The notes under the pieces: model-generated | Told to the model about the DNA's origin: nothing | What the model saw: the letters and a program-made list of their open reading frames with translations, nothing else | Databases searched by the model: none | Program-made: the position numbers and the translations under genes | Shown: positions 51,955-59,791 of the stretch, piece after piece | How the letters are laid out: every line of letters begins with the position of its first letter | Position numbering within the stretch: the stretch's first letter is position 1 | NCBI RefSeq assembly: GCF_003347205.1 | Contig: NZ_QQBJ01000001.1 | Location: forward strand, 186,001 to 250,000 | Origin: Mycolicibacterium moriokaense | GTDB taxonomy: Bacteria; Actinomycetota; Actinomycetes; Mycobacteriales; Mycobacteriaceae | Direction: 5' to 3' | DNA: 64,000 bases

Positions 51955-53178
51955 CTAGACGACGTCGAAGGCGACGGGAAGTGTTGCGGGACCGGTGATC
52001 GCGACCATCGGCTTCCACCGCGAGATGCCGTCATGCCGCAGATTGCGCATCCGACTCGACATCACCGTCAGTGCGGCGGCGATCTCGCGACGGGCCAGGT
52101 TGGCCCCCAGGCAGTAGTGCGCACCGGCGCCGAACGTCTGCATCGGCGGCGCGTCCTCACGCGTGATGTCGAAGCGCTCCGGGTCGACGTACACATCGGG
52201 GTCGTGGTTGGCCGCGGCCGTATTGCACATCACGAACGTGCCCGCCGGGATCATCACGCCCTCGATCACGACGTCTTCGGTCGTCATCCGCATCGCGCCG
52301 AAGACCACCGGGCAGAACCGCATCACTTCCTCGACGGCTTTCATCGCCAGCTCCGGACGCTCCGCGAGCAGATCCCACTGCTCGGGGTAGTCACAGAACA
52401 CGTCGACAGCCGCGGCGACCTGGTTGCGGGTGGTGTCGGTGCCCGCCATCAGGATGCCCGCCGCGAGCATTCGCAGTTCGCCGATCGTCAGGCGGTCGCC
52501 GTCGTCCTCGGCGCGGATCAGTTCGGAGATCAGGTCGTCGGTGAGCGACTCCCGTCGGGCGGCGACCATCCCATCGATGTAATCGTCGAGCTCACCCCAC
52601 GCCTTCAGGATGACGGACTGGTGCTCGGTGACGTTCCAGCTGAACAGCTTGAAGAAATCGTCGGCCCAATCGGAGAACCGTCGCCAGTCCTCACGTGGCG
52701 CGCCCAGTAGCGCCGAAATGATCGGTACGGGGTAGGGCCTGGCGATGTCGGCCACGATCTCGCAGCGGCCCGCTGTCCCCAGCGCGTCGATCAGATCGTT
52801 GATCACGCCGACGATGACGTCGTCGAGCCGGGTGACCGACCGCGGCGTGAACGCCTTGGACACCAGCCTGCGCAACCGGTTGTGGTCGTCGCCGTTCATC
52901 GCCAGCAGGCTGGTCGACGCGCGCTGCCACAGCGGGCCGTCGGTGATGCCCTGCGTCTCCAGGCCGAGCCCCCGCGGCACCTGGAACCGGCTGTCACGCA
53001 GGGTCGCGCGCACCAGGTCGTGGCGCAGGATCTCGGGGCCGTGCGCGCCCATCGCGATCGGCCCGCGCTCGAGGGCCTTGCGCAGGTTCCGATGGGCTTC
53101 GTCGGGGGTGGAGGCGTCCTCGTACTCGACGGTCGGCAGGTCGGCTTCGAACACAGTCGGAGTACTCATGTTGATCAT
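51955..53178 (-). CDS. Cytochrome P450
   Basis: A soluble bacterial-type P450 of 407 residues. The I-helix oxygen-activation motif is AGTDTT, the K-helix ExxR appears as EEVMR, and the heme loop FGAGAHYCLGANLARRE puts the thiolate Cys at about residue 356. A second ATG three codons in (MSTPTV, 53169) is an equally good start. It is last in the minus-strand run FadE-FadE-SDR-P450 and would hydroxylate an intermediate. The [2Fe-2S] ferredoxin encoded at 58977 is a possible but unproven electron donor. Confidence 0.94.
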   Translation of the reverse strand: MINMSTPTVFEADLPTVEYEDASTPDEAHRNLRKALERGPIAMGAHGPEILRHDLVRATLRDSRFQVPRGLGLETQGITDGPLWQRASTSLLAMNGDDHNRLRRLVSKAFTPRSVTRLDDVIVGVINDLIDALGTAGRCEIVADIARPYPVPIISALLGAPREDWRRFSDWADDFFKLFSWNVTEHQSVILKAWGELDDYIDGMVAARRESLTDDLISELIRAEDDGDRLTIGELRMLAAGILMAGTDTTRNQVAAAVDVFCDYPEQWDLLAERPELAMKAVEEVMRFCPVVFGAMRMTTEDVVIEGVMIPAGTFVMCNTAAANHDPDVYVDPERFDITREDAPPMQTFGAGAHYCLGANLARREIAAALTVMSSRMRNLRHDGISRWKPMVAITGPATLPVAFDVV

Positions 53179-53249
53179 GATTTGACCGGCCCGTGAGCGT
53201 GGGTAGCGTAGTCGACTACCCCAACGTGACCGTGGTCACCCGCTGGCGC

Positions 53250-54161
53250 TCAGCTCCTGGTCAGCGGCCCTGCGAGCCCGCGCGGAAAGACATCCCACAG
53301 CCACCTCGCGGCAAGACCGATCTCGGCGAACCGCAGTGCGACGCCGTCCTCGGCGCGATAGCAGGCGTCGTGCTCGGAGTACCCCTTGATCCTGGTGAGC
53401 TTGGCCCCGTCGATCCGGAGGATCTGTCCGGTCAGCCACGACGACTCGAGCGACTGCAACCAGGCCACCACGGCCGAACTGCGGTCAGGTTCCAGAGCCG
53501 GATCGTCGGCGCGGTCGGCGAACAGTTTGTCGGTCATCCGCGACATCGCCAGCGGTGAGATGGCATTCGAGGTGACGCCATAGCGGTGCGCCTCCATGGC
53601 GACCACCGTGGTGAAGTTTGCGATCGCCGCCTTGGCGGCGCCATACGCCCCCTGGCCGACGTTGCCCCACAGCCCCGATCCGGACACGGTGTTGACGACT
53701 CGCGCGGCGACCGGCCGGCCGGCCCTCGAGCGGTCGCGCCAGTAGTTGCATGCGTGGTGGGTGACTGCGAAGGTGCCTTTGAGATGCACGTCCACTACCG
53801 CGTCCCAGTCGGCTTCGGTGGTGTTGACCACGGTCGCGTCGCGCAGAATTCCGGCGTTGTTGACGACCCCGGTCAGCGTGCCGAACGCGCTGACGGCGGT
53901 GTCGACCATGTCCCTGGCCTCGTCCCAGATCGCCACGGACCCGGTGTGCGCGACGGCCTTTCCGCCGGCCTGCTCGATCTCGGCGACGACGGCGGCCGCC
54001 GGTCCCGCGCCGTCGCCGCCGCTCTGGCCGTCCCGGTGCACCCCCGGGTCGTTGACGACCACCGCGGCGCCGAGTTCGGCCAGCTTCAGGCAGTGGCTCC
54101 GGCCGATTCCGCGGCCGCCCCCGGTAACCAGCACGACGCGGTCACTCAACGGTGTTGTCAT
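53250..54161 (-). CDS. Short-chain dehydrogenase (3-hydroxyacyl-CoA dehydrogenase-like)
   Basis: An SDR of 303 residues with an extended C-terminus. Cofactor motif VTGGGRGIGRSH, VNDPGV after strand 2, NNAGILRD in strand 4, active Ser in VVNTVSGSGLWG and YGAAK. The GILRD motif is typical of the FabG/MFE-2 hydroxyacyl-CoA dehydrogenase group in mycobacteria. The start overlaps the upstream fadE stop (ATGA). With the two FadE proteins it could carry out beta-oxidation of a side chain. Confidence 0.9.
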   Translation of the reverse strand: MTTPLSDRVVLVTGGGRGIGRSHCLKLAELGAAVVVNDPGVHRDGQSGGDGAGPAAAVVAEIEQAGGKAVAHTGSVAIWDEARDMVDTAVSAFGTLTGVVNNAGILRDATVVNTTEADWDAVVDVHLKGTFAVTHHACNYWRDRSRAGRPVAARVVNTVSGSGLWGNVGQGAYGAAKAAIANFTTVVAMEAHRYGVTSNAISPLAMSRMTDKLFADRADDPALEPDRSSAVVAWLQSLESSWLTGQILRIDGAKLTRIKGYSEHDACYRAEDGVALRFAEIGLAARWLWDVFPRGLAGPLTRS

Positions 54162-55312
54162 GACAGGCCCTGCTCCCGGGGCAGACCGAGCACCCGTTCG
54201 CCCAGGATGTTGCGCTGGATTTCGCTGGTCCCGCCGAGGATCGTCTGCGCGCGGCCGACAAGCATGCCGTGCACGATGTCGGCGGCCGCCGTACTCGCGC
54301 CAGGGACTGTGCACGCGTCGGTGCCGAGCACGTCGGTGGCGAGATCGCCGAGATCGCGATCCGTCTCCGAGGTCATCAGTTTCAGGAATGAGAAGGTCGG
54401 TGATGCCAGGTCGCCCGCATCGACCGCGCGCTGCCAGGCAAAGCGCAACAACCACATACGCGCCCACAGCCGGGTCATGCTCCGCGCCAGGACCGGATCG
54501 AGCCGGTCGCGTCGGCGGGCCTCCTGAATCATCCGCGCATGGCGGCCGAACATCCCCACCGCCTGGCTGCCCAGTGTGAGTCGCTCACGGCCGAGGGTCG
54601 TCATGGCGATGTGCCACCCCTGCCCGATGGCGCCGATGAGAGCGTCGACCCCGAGTTCGACGTCATCGAGGAAGACTTCGTTGAACTTGCTCTCGTCGTC
54701 GATCTGACGGATCGGCCGCACCGTCACCCCGGCAGCGTCCATCGGCACAATGAACATGCTCAATCCGGAGTGGCGCTCGGGACCGGTGCGGGCCAACAGG
54801 ATTCCGTACTGTGCGGACTTCGCCGCGGAACTCCACACCTTCTGGCCGCTGATCCGCCACCCGGATGCGGTGGCTGTCGCGCTGGTGCGCGCCGCCGCCA
54901 GATCCGATCCTGCGCCGGGCTCCGAGAAGAGCTGTGTCCAAATATCGTCGCCGAGCCGGATGCGCTCCAGGTGACGAGACCGCTGCGGTTCGGAGCCGTA
55001 ACGGATCAGTATCGGCCCCACCAGGTCGATCGCGGTGATGCCGAGTTGTCGCGGAACGTCCGCGCGAGCGCATTCCTCGGCGAACACCGCCTGCGCCGAG
55101 ACCGACGCGCCTGCACCGCCGTACTCGACTGGCCAGTCCAGGCATGCGTAGCCGTGCTCGGCGAGATATCTGTGCCAGACCCGACCGGGCCCGACGTCGG
55201 CGTCGGTGGGTGTGGCTCCGTAGTTGCGCAAACCCGGCGGCCGCGGCGCCATGGAGAGGAATTCGCGCACCTGTGTGCGCAGCGTCTCGACGTCGTCGTG
55301 CAGTGTCGGCAT
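54158..55312 (-). CDS. Acyl-CoA dehydrogenase, subunit A of a FadE pair
   Basis: A 384-residue acyl-CoA dehydrogenase with LFSEPGAGSDLAAARTSA, the KVWSSAAKSA flavin-contact region and a C-terminal LGGTSEIQRNILGERVLGLPRE. It lies 16 bp downstream of a second, more divergent fadE. Adjacent unequal fadE genes in actinobacteria commonly encode alpha2-beta2 heterotetramers, as in steroid side-chain degradation; this pairing is an inference here. ATG at 55312. Confidence 0.9.
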   Translation of the reverse strand: MPTLHDDVETLRTQVREFLSMAPRPPGLRNYGATPTDADVGPGRVWHRYLAEHGYACLDWPVEYGGAGASVSAQAVFAEECARADVPRQLGITAIDLVGPILIRYGSEPQRSRHLERIRLGDDIWTQLFSEPGAGSDLAAARTSATATASGWRISGQKVWSSAAKSAQYGILLARTGPERHSGLSMFIVPMDAAGVTVRPIRQIDDESKFNEVFLDDVELGVDALIGAIGQGWHIAMTTLGRERLTLGSQAVGMFGRHARMIQEARRRDRLDPVLARSMTRLWARMWLLRFAWQRAVDAGDLASPTFSFLKLMTSETDRDLGDLATDVLGTDACTVPGASTAAADIVHGMLVGRAQTILGGTSEIQRNILGERVLGLPREQGLS

Positions 55313-55328
55313 CCCGTGTCTCCTTGAC

Positions 55329-56543
55329 TCACCGGCGCTCGGGGTCGCCGACTCCGGCTGCGACGCCGAGCCGGTCCCAATGGGCGGCGGGGCTGCCGAA
55401 CAGCACTTCGTCGGTCCTGGCTCGTTTGAGATACAGATGGGCGCAGTCCTCCCAGGTGAACCCGATGCCGCCATGGATCTGGAGATTCGCGTGGCCGGCG
55501 GCGCGCAGCGATTCCGAGCAGACGGCCTTGGCCATGCTGGCCCGCCAGTGCAATTCGGCTGCCGCGCCCGTGGGGTGATCGTCTGCCGCGAGCAGGGCGG
55601 CCTGTGACGCGGACCGTGACCATTCGAGGTCGATCAGCATGTCGGCGCAGCGATGCTTCACCGCCTGAAAGCTTCCGATGGCTCGGCCGAACTGGTGTCG
55701 GGCGCCCGCATAGTCGACGGCCAGTTCCAGCAGACGCTCATTCGCCCCGACCTGCTCGGCGGACAGCACCGAGATTGCGATGTCGATACGCCGCGCGATC
55801 ACGTCGGCGAGTCGCGGGTCGCTCGTCAACGTCACCGCCGAGGCAGCATTGAATGCGATGGTCGCCATCGGCCGGGTGCCATCGAGAACCGGTTCCACGA
55901 CCCGCTCGACGCCCGCGCTGTCGGCGTCGAGCCAATACACACCAAGCCTGCCGTCATGTTCGGCGATCACAACCAGATCGTCGGCGCCGCTGCCGTTCAA
56001 GACATGGCGTGCCACCCCGGTCAGCACGATGTCGTCGTCGCCAGTGGCCTCGACGGTCTGTGAGCCGGGCTGCCAGAAGCCGCCGTCGAGTGCGGCCACC
56101 AGTGCCGCTGTCCGTTGACCGTCCAGAAGCGAGGCGAGCGGAAGGGTCTGCGCGGCATGAGGACAGACATCGAGACAGTCATGCAGAAGGCCGACCGCAA
56201 GGACGGCGGAAGCGAGAAACGGCACCGGCGCGAGCGTGCGGCCGAGTTCATGTGCGACGACACCCAGCGCCGACGCGCCGTAGCCGGCTCCCCCGAGCTG
56301 TTCCGGCACTTCGATGCCCGCGACCCCGAGTTGTTCGCAGAGCACGTGCCACAGTTCTGCGTCGACGCCACGTGCGCGGGAGTCAGTGCGGTCGTGCGCC
56401 ACTTCGCGGACCCGGCTTTCATTCGCCATGCGCTCGCAGAGCCCGCGGACAGCACGCGTCAGGTCTGCCGCCTCGTCTGGGTGAAGCGTCTTCGAGCGTG
56501 CGGACTCGGCTACGCGGGTGTCAGTTCCCGCCTCTGCTGTCAC
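55329..56543 (-). CDS. Acyl-CoA dehydrogenase, subunit B of a FadE pair
   Basis: A 404-residue divergent acyl-CoA dehydrogenase. It has an N-terminal region rich in charged residues, then HVLCEQLGVAGIEVPEQLGGAG. The C-terminal half contains YAGARHQFGRAIGSFQAVKH and LQIHGGIGFTWEDCAHLYLKRA, but lacks a clear EPGAGSD loop. This fits the less catalytic partner of a heteromeric FadE. I chose GTG 56543 (VTAEAGTDTR); upstream codons to 56612 read through A/T-rich promoter-like DNA. Confidence 0.85.
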   Translation of the reverse strand: MTAEAGTDTRVAESARSKTLHPDEAADLTRAVRGLCERMANESRVREVAHDRTDSRARGVDAELWHVLCEQLGVAGIEVPEQLGGAGYGASALGVVAHELGRTLAPVPFLASAVLAVGLLHDCLDVCPHAAQTLPLASLLDGQRTAALVAALDGGFWQPGSQTVEATGDDDIVLTGVARHVLNGSGADDLVVIAEHDGRLGVYWLDADSAGVERVVEPVLDGTRPMATIAFNAASAVTLTSDPRLADVIARRIDIAISVLSAEQVGANERLLELAVDYAGARHQFGRAIGSFQAVKHRCADMLIDLEWSRSASQAALLAADDHPTGAAAELHWRASMAKAVCSESLRAAGHANLQIHGGIGFTWEDCAHLYLKRARTDEVLFGSPAAHWDRLGVAAGVGDPERR

Positions 56544-56728
56544 GCAAAGAGATAAACATATATCTTTTTTGGGAGCAACCACGCGCATCACACGCTTCAC
56601 TGGCGAGGCCAAGACGCCTGTGCCGCAGAGCGGTACAGCGACGGTGCTTGACTCAAAATAGTTATATGGTTATATCTAACCGTCGCCAAGCGGCGACCGG
56701 TGAATGGAAACGTCACGTTGGAGGTGCC
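56544..56728. promoter_or_regulatory. Divergent promoter region, FadE-P450 operon / HSDL2-like SDR
   Basis: The A/T-rich gap carries AGATA...TATCT half-sites around 56552-56567 and a direct repeat of GTTATAT at about 56660-56675 followed by CTAACC. These resemble regulator half-sites and -10 elements for both directions. They differ from the palindrome ahead of the nearby IclR gene, so a separate regulator may act here. Confidence 0.4.
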
Positions 56729-57601
56729 ATGATGCGATCGCCATATCGGCCGGATCGCACACTCGATGGGCGCGTGGTGGTGGTGACCGGTGCCAGTCGG
56801 GGGATCGGTCGACAGATCGCAGTTCGGGCGGGTGCCGACGGCGCGGCCGTGGCACTGCTCGCCAAGACGGACTCGCCGAACCCCAAGATCGCGGGAACCC
56901 TGGCCGAAACCGCCAGCGCCGTGCGCGATGTCGGCGGACGCCCACTGGCATTGACCTGTGATGTTCGCGACCCGGACGCGGTGCAGCGGGCGGTGCACGA
57001 GGTCGTCGCGGCGTTCGGAGCCATCGACGCGGTGGTGAACAACGCGGGGGCGCTTGACCTGCGCACCACATCGGCGTTACCGCCGAAGAACTTTCGCCGG
57101 CTGCTCGCGGTCAATGTCGAGGGCGCCTATGCACTGGTGCACCACGCATTGCCGTGGCTGACCGAATCCGCACACGCCCACATCGTCAACATCTCGCCGC
57201 CGTTGAACCTCGCGCCCCGATGGTTGTCCGCTCATGTGGCCCACACCGTGGGCAAGTATGCGGAGAGTCTGCTCACGCTCGGTTGGGCGGCGGAGTTCCA
57301 GGCTGTGCCCATTGCGGTGAATTCGTTGTGGCCTGCGACGACCGTGGCGAGCACCGGGCTGATGGCTGCGATGGGCCAAGAGACGGTCAATGCGCAGGCG
57401 CGAAGCACGCAGATCATGGCCGATGCGGTGCACGCCCTGTTGGTGCAGTCGCCGAGCGTCTGCACGGGTGCGTTCTTGACCGACGTCGAGATATTGAGGT
57501 CGGCGGGCGTCGAGGATTTCGACGCGTATCGCCTGGCCGCGCGCGAAGAAGACCTGGTTCCCAACTTCTACCTCGCGGCGGCCCCCGGCTCGGGCCTCTG
57601 A
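56729..57601 (+). CDS. HSDL2-like SDR with His at the catalytic Tyr position
   Basis: A 290-residue SDR of the HSDL2/citronellol-dehydrogenase-like group. It shows VTGASRGIGRQIA, AKTDSPNPKIAGTLAETA, NNAGALDLRTT and HIVNISPPLNL, all typical of the group, as is LWPATTVASTGLM. The usual AYTxxKY active site reads AHTVGKY here: Lys is kept and Tyr is His. GGAGG at 56720-56724 precedes tandem ATGs (56729, 56732). It may still bind NAD(P) and act on a terpenoid or acyl substrate, but activity needs testing. Confidence 0.87.
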   Translation: MMRSPYRPDRTLDGRVVVVTGASRGIGRQIAVRAGADGAAVALLAKTDSPNPKIAGTLAETASAVRDVGGRPLALTCDVRDPDAVQRAVHEVVAAFGAIDAVVNNAGALDLRTTSALPPKNFRRLLAVNVEGAYALVHHALPWLTESAHAHIVNISPPLNLAPRWLSAHVAHTVGKYAESLLTLGWAAEFQAVPIAVNSLWPATTVASTGLMAAMGQETVNAQARSTQIMADAVHALLVQSPSVCTGAFLTDVEILRSAGVEDFDAYRLAAREEDLVPNFYLAAAPGSGL

Positions 57602-57978
57602 GCCGACCGCGGGCGGCGACCGTCGGGAACAGCGTCGAATATCGCCGCCGAACGCCGGTATGGCAAATATTGGGGATGCCCGCAGCAACACCCCCCGACT
57701 CGGGTTGACCGGCGTCGACTCGGCCCTCGTGCCCGGCACGGCCACGCAATACTGCCCTTTCCATCGCCGAACGGCTGATGCTCACACCACAATCTGGCAT
57801 CACTAGCAGTCATATGACGCATCTCATATCGCTGAAGGAATAGCCAGCGATTGTCGCAGTCCAAAGCCGGATAAGCAGGCGGTGCGCATCTAATAGAGAC
57901 CCTTGAGATATTACTAGCAGTAATATAATGTGACAGATCTGGCGCTCGGTTGGCCCGCGCACAGGAGACGGAGGCCCC
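57602..57978. promoter_or_regulatory. IclR upstream region with two related 17-bp sites
   Basis: A 377-bp region without a convincing gene. ATCACTAGCAGTCATAT (57799-57815) and ATTACTAGCAGTAATAT (57909/57910-57926) match at 15 of 17 positions, about 110 bp apart. The second is a perfect 8-bp-arm palindrome (ATATTACT/AGTAATAT around AGC, 57908-57926), 53 bp ahead of the IclR ATG. These look like operators for the IclR protein, with possible looping. Confidence 0.6.
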
Positions 57979-58731
57979 ATGTCTACACAACTTCAGGATT
58001 GTCCACCCGCGGCGGGTATCGACCGGGCGGACCTCATTCTCACCGCCTTCGATGGCACGGGTCAGCTAACTCTGGCGCAGATCGCTCGGCGCACCGGAGT
58101 GCCGCGCTCGTCGGTCCATCGGATGCTGGAGCGCCTGGTCCAACTCGGCTGGCTGATCCGAAGCGGCCATGAGTACCGTCTCGGCCTTCGACTGTTCGAA
58201 TTGGGCACCCTCGCCGTGCAGCAGGATCGACTTCACTGCGCCGCGCTGCCACACATGCGGGAGCTTCGCCGGATCACCGGCCACACCGTGCATTTGGCGA
58301 TCCTCGACGGCAGCGACGTCGTTTACCTCAACAAGCTCGAGGGCGCGTTCGGCGCGGAGATCGACACGAGGCCGGGGGCGCGCCGCCCGGCCGCGGTGAC
58401 CAGCGTGGGCAAGGTGCTGACGGCGAATGCGCCCGCATACGCCGGCGAACCCGTCTCGATGGTCGGACCTCGCGGGCTGTCGGATGACATGCGCACGCGG
58501 CGTGAGTTCGCCGCCATCCGACTTCACGGCGTGGCCTTCGACCGCGAGGAGACGTTGCCACGGATCGGCTGTGTCGGTGCACCCATCGGAGCCAAAGGCG
58601 ACGTGGTGGCCGCGGTGTCGATCTGCGGCCCCATCGACCGTCTCGTGATGGACAGGAAGACCGTCGACCTGGTCAGGGTGACCGGCGCGCAGATATACCG
58701 AAAGCTCGACCGCCGTCGATTGGCGATCTGA
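57979..58731 (+). CDS. IclR-family transcriptional regulator (right-hand cluster)
   Basis: A 250-residue IclR regulator. The N-terminal winged HTH contains LTLAQIARRTGVPRSSVHRMLERLVQLGWL (about residues 31-60). The C-terminal effector domain has GHTVHLAILDGSDVVYLNKLEG (about 100-121) and SVGKVLTA. The ORF is followed within 10 bp by a four-gene redox/CoA-ligase operon, and its own promoter holds two related operator-like sites. It probably regulates this catabolic cluster in response to an aromatic or organic acid-like ligand. Confidence 0.92.
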   Translation: MSTQLQDCPPAAGIDRADLILTAFDGTGQLTLAQIARRTGVPRSSVHRMLERLVQLGWLIRSGHEYRLGLRLFELGTLAVQQDRLHCAALPHMRELRRITGHTVHLAILDGSDVVYLNKLEGAFGAEIDTRPGARRPAAVTSVGKVLTANAPAYAGEPVSMVGPRGLSDDMRTRREFAAIRLHGVAFDREETLPRIGCVGAPIGAKGDVVAAVSICGPIDRLVMDRKTVDLVRVTGAQIYRKLDRRRLAI

Positions 58732-58740
58732 CTGACTGTG

Positions 58741-58980
58741 ATGCAAAGGCTTTCGTGCGAGCTCTGCCGCAATCCGGTGCTGGTCGAGCGCTATACCGAA
58801 CAACAGATGAGCGTCCAGTGGCTGGCTGACTCCGAGACGGTGTGTCAGGAGTTCATCCGGCGCAAGAGCCGCGGTGAGTCCGGCGCGTTGATCCCGACGT
58901 GCTCGGCGCTGCGGTCGACGATCGCAGTCAAGATCCGGGCCGGCGCCATCGGCATCACCGAGCGGAGGCAGAGCCCATGA
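58741..58980 (+). CDS. Small Cys-containing protein coupled to ferredoxin
   Basis: A 79-residue protein of unknown function. It contains a CxxC near the N-terminus (CELC, residues 5-8 or 6-9), a third Cys near 35 (TVCQEF) and a fourth near 54 (PTCSAL), then a basic C-terminus. The pattern could bind a metal or cluster, but I recognise no family. The stop overlaps the ferredoxin start (ATGA), so the two are made together. A maturation, adaptor or oxygenase-subunit role is speculation. Confidence 0.65.
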   Translation: MQRLSCELCRNPVLVERYTEQQMSVQWLADSETVCQEFIRRKSRGESGALIPTCSALRSTIAVKIRAGAIGITERRQSP

Positions 58981-59264
58981 GCGACGTCGACTGCACGGTG
59001 ACGATCCGGTTGGACGGTCAGGAGTCCACGACCCGATGGCCTGCGGGCACCCTTCTGCTGGACGCGTTGACGGACGCGGGCATCGACGTGCCCTACTCCT
59101 GCCGCGAGGGGTCGTGTTGCACCTGCGTCTGTAAGGTCTTGCGCGGCCGAGTCGCGATGCGCGACTGCCCGGCGCTGCTGCCGTCGGACACCGAGGCCGG
59201 TTATGTCCTGGCCTGTCAGGCGCTCCCGGAGTCCGACGAGGTGTACATCACCTACGATGACTGA
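58977..59264 (+). CDS. [2Fe-2S] plant-type ferredoxin
   Basis: A 95-residue soluble electron carrier. The cluster ligands are Cys42, Cys47, Cys50 and Cys80 (CX4CX2CX29C) in YSCREGSCCTCVCKV and YVLACQ, the pattern of plant-type and oxygenase-linked ferredoxins. Standalone ferredoxins of this kind feed hydroxylases, Rieske oxygenases or P450s. It overlaps the small Cys protein (ATGA) and the flavin reductase gene (8 bp), so it forms part of one redox operon. Its oxygenase partner may be the P450 at 51955 or lie beyond the right edge. Confidence 0.93.
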   Translation: MSDVDCTVTIRLDGQESTTRWPAGTLLLDALTDAGIDVPYSCREGSCCTCVCKVLRGRVAMRDCPALLPSDTEAGYVLACQALPESDEVYITYDD

Positions 59265-59775
59265 CACCCGTGCGACCCCGCGGTTTCCCCCGGGCCTGAT
59301 CAAGTCGGCGTTCGGCCACTTCAGCACCGGCGTCGCTGTCATCACCGGCCAATCTGGCGGTACGCCTTATGGATTCACCTGTCAATCGGTGGTGGCGCTG
59401 TCGATGGATCCCACGTATATCGCGTTCTCGCCGGCGAGGTCGTCCACCACGTGGCCGCGGATCCGGCCCAGCGCGGCGGTGTGCATCAACATATTGGCGG
59501 CCGACCAGGAAGTCTTGGGGCGCACGTTCGCCTCGTCCGCCGTCGACCGGTTCGGCTGCTGCGACTGGCAGTCCGGCGGCAACGGCGCACCCGCACTCGC
59601 CGATGTGCTCGCGCGCATCGAGGCGGACGTGGTCGCGGAAATCGACGCCGGTGATCACACTTTCGTGATCGCGGAGCCGACGGCGTTCTGCCTGAACTCC
59701 GACCGTCGGCCGCTGCTCTACTACCGCGGCGCCTTCGGATGCCCGCACGACTGCGCGACGGCGGAATCAACCTGA
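59257..59775 (+). CDS. Flavin reductase-like protein
   Basis: A 172-residue FMN-binding split-barrel protein of the HpaC/HsaB type. The family features FSTGVAVITGQSGGTPYGFTCQSVVALSMDP and INILAADQEVLGRTF are present. Such enzymes supply reduced flavin to two-component monooxygenases. The matching large monooxygenase is not in the window. It starts inside the ferredoxin gene (8-bp overlap) and is 16 bp from the FadD gene. Confidence 0.9.
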   Translation: MTDTRATPRFPPGLIKSAFGHFSTGVAVITGQSGGTPYGFTCQSVVALSMDPTYIAFSPARSSTTWPRIRPSAAVCINILAADQEVLGRTFASSAVDRFGCCDWQSGGNGAPALADVLARIEADVVAEIDAGDHTFVIAEPTAFCLNSDRRPLLYYRGAFGCPHDCATAEST

Positions 59776-59791
59776 CTGTGAAGGAGTCGTG

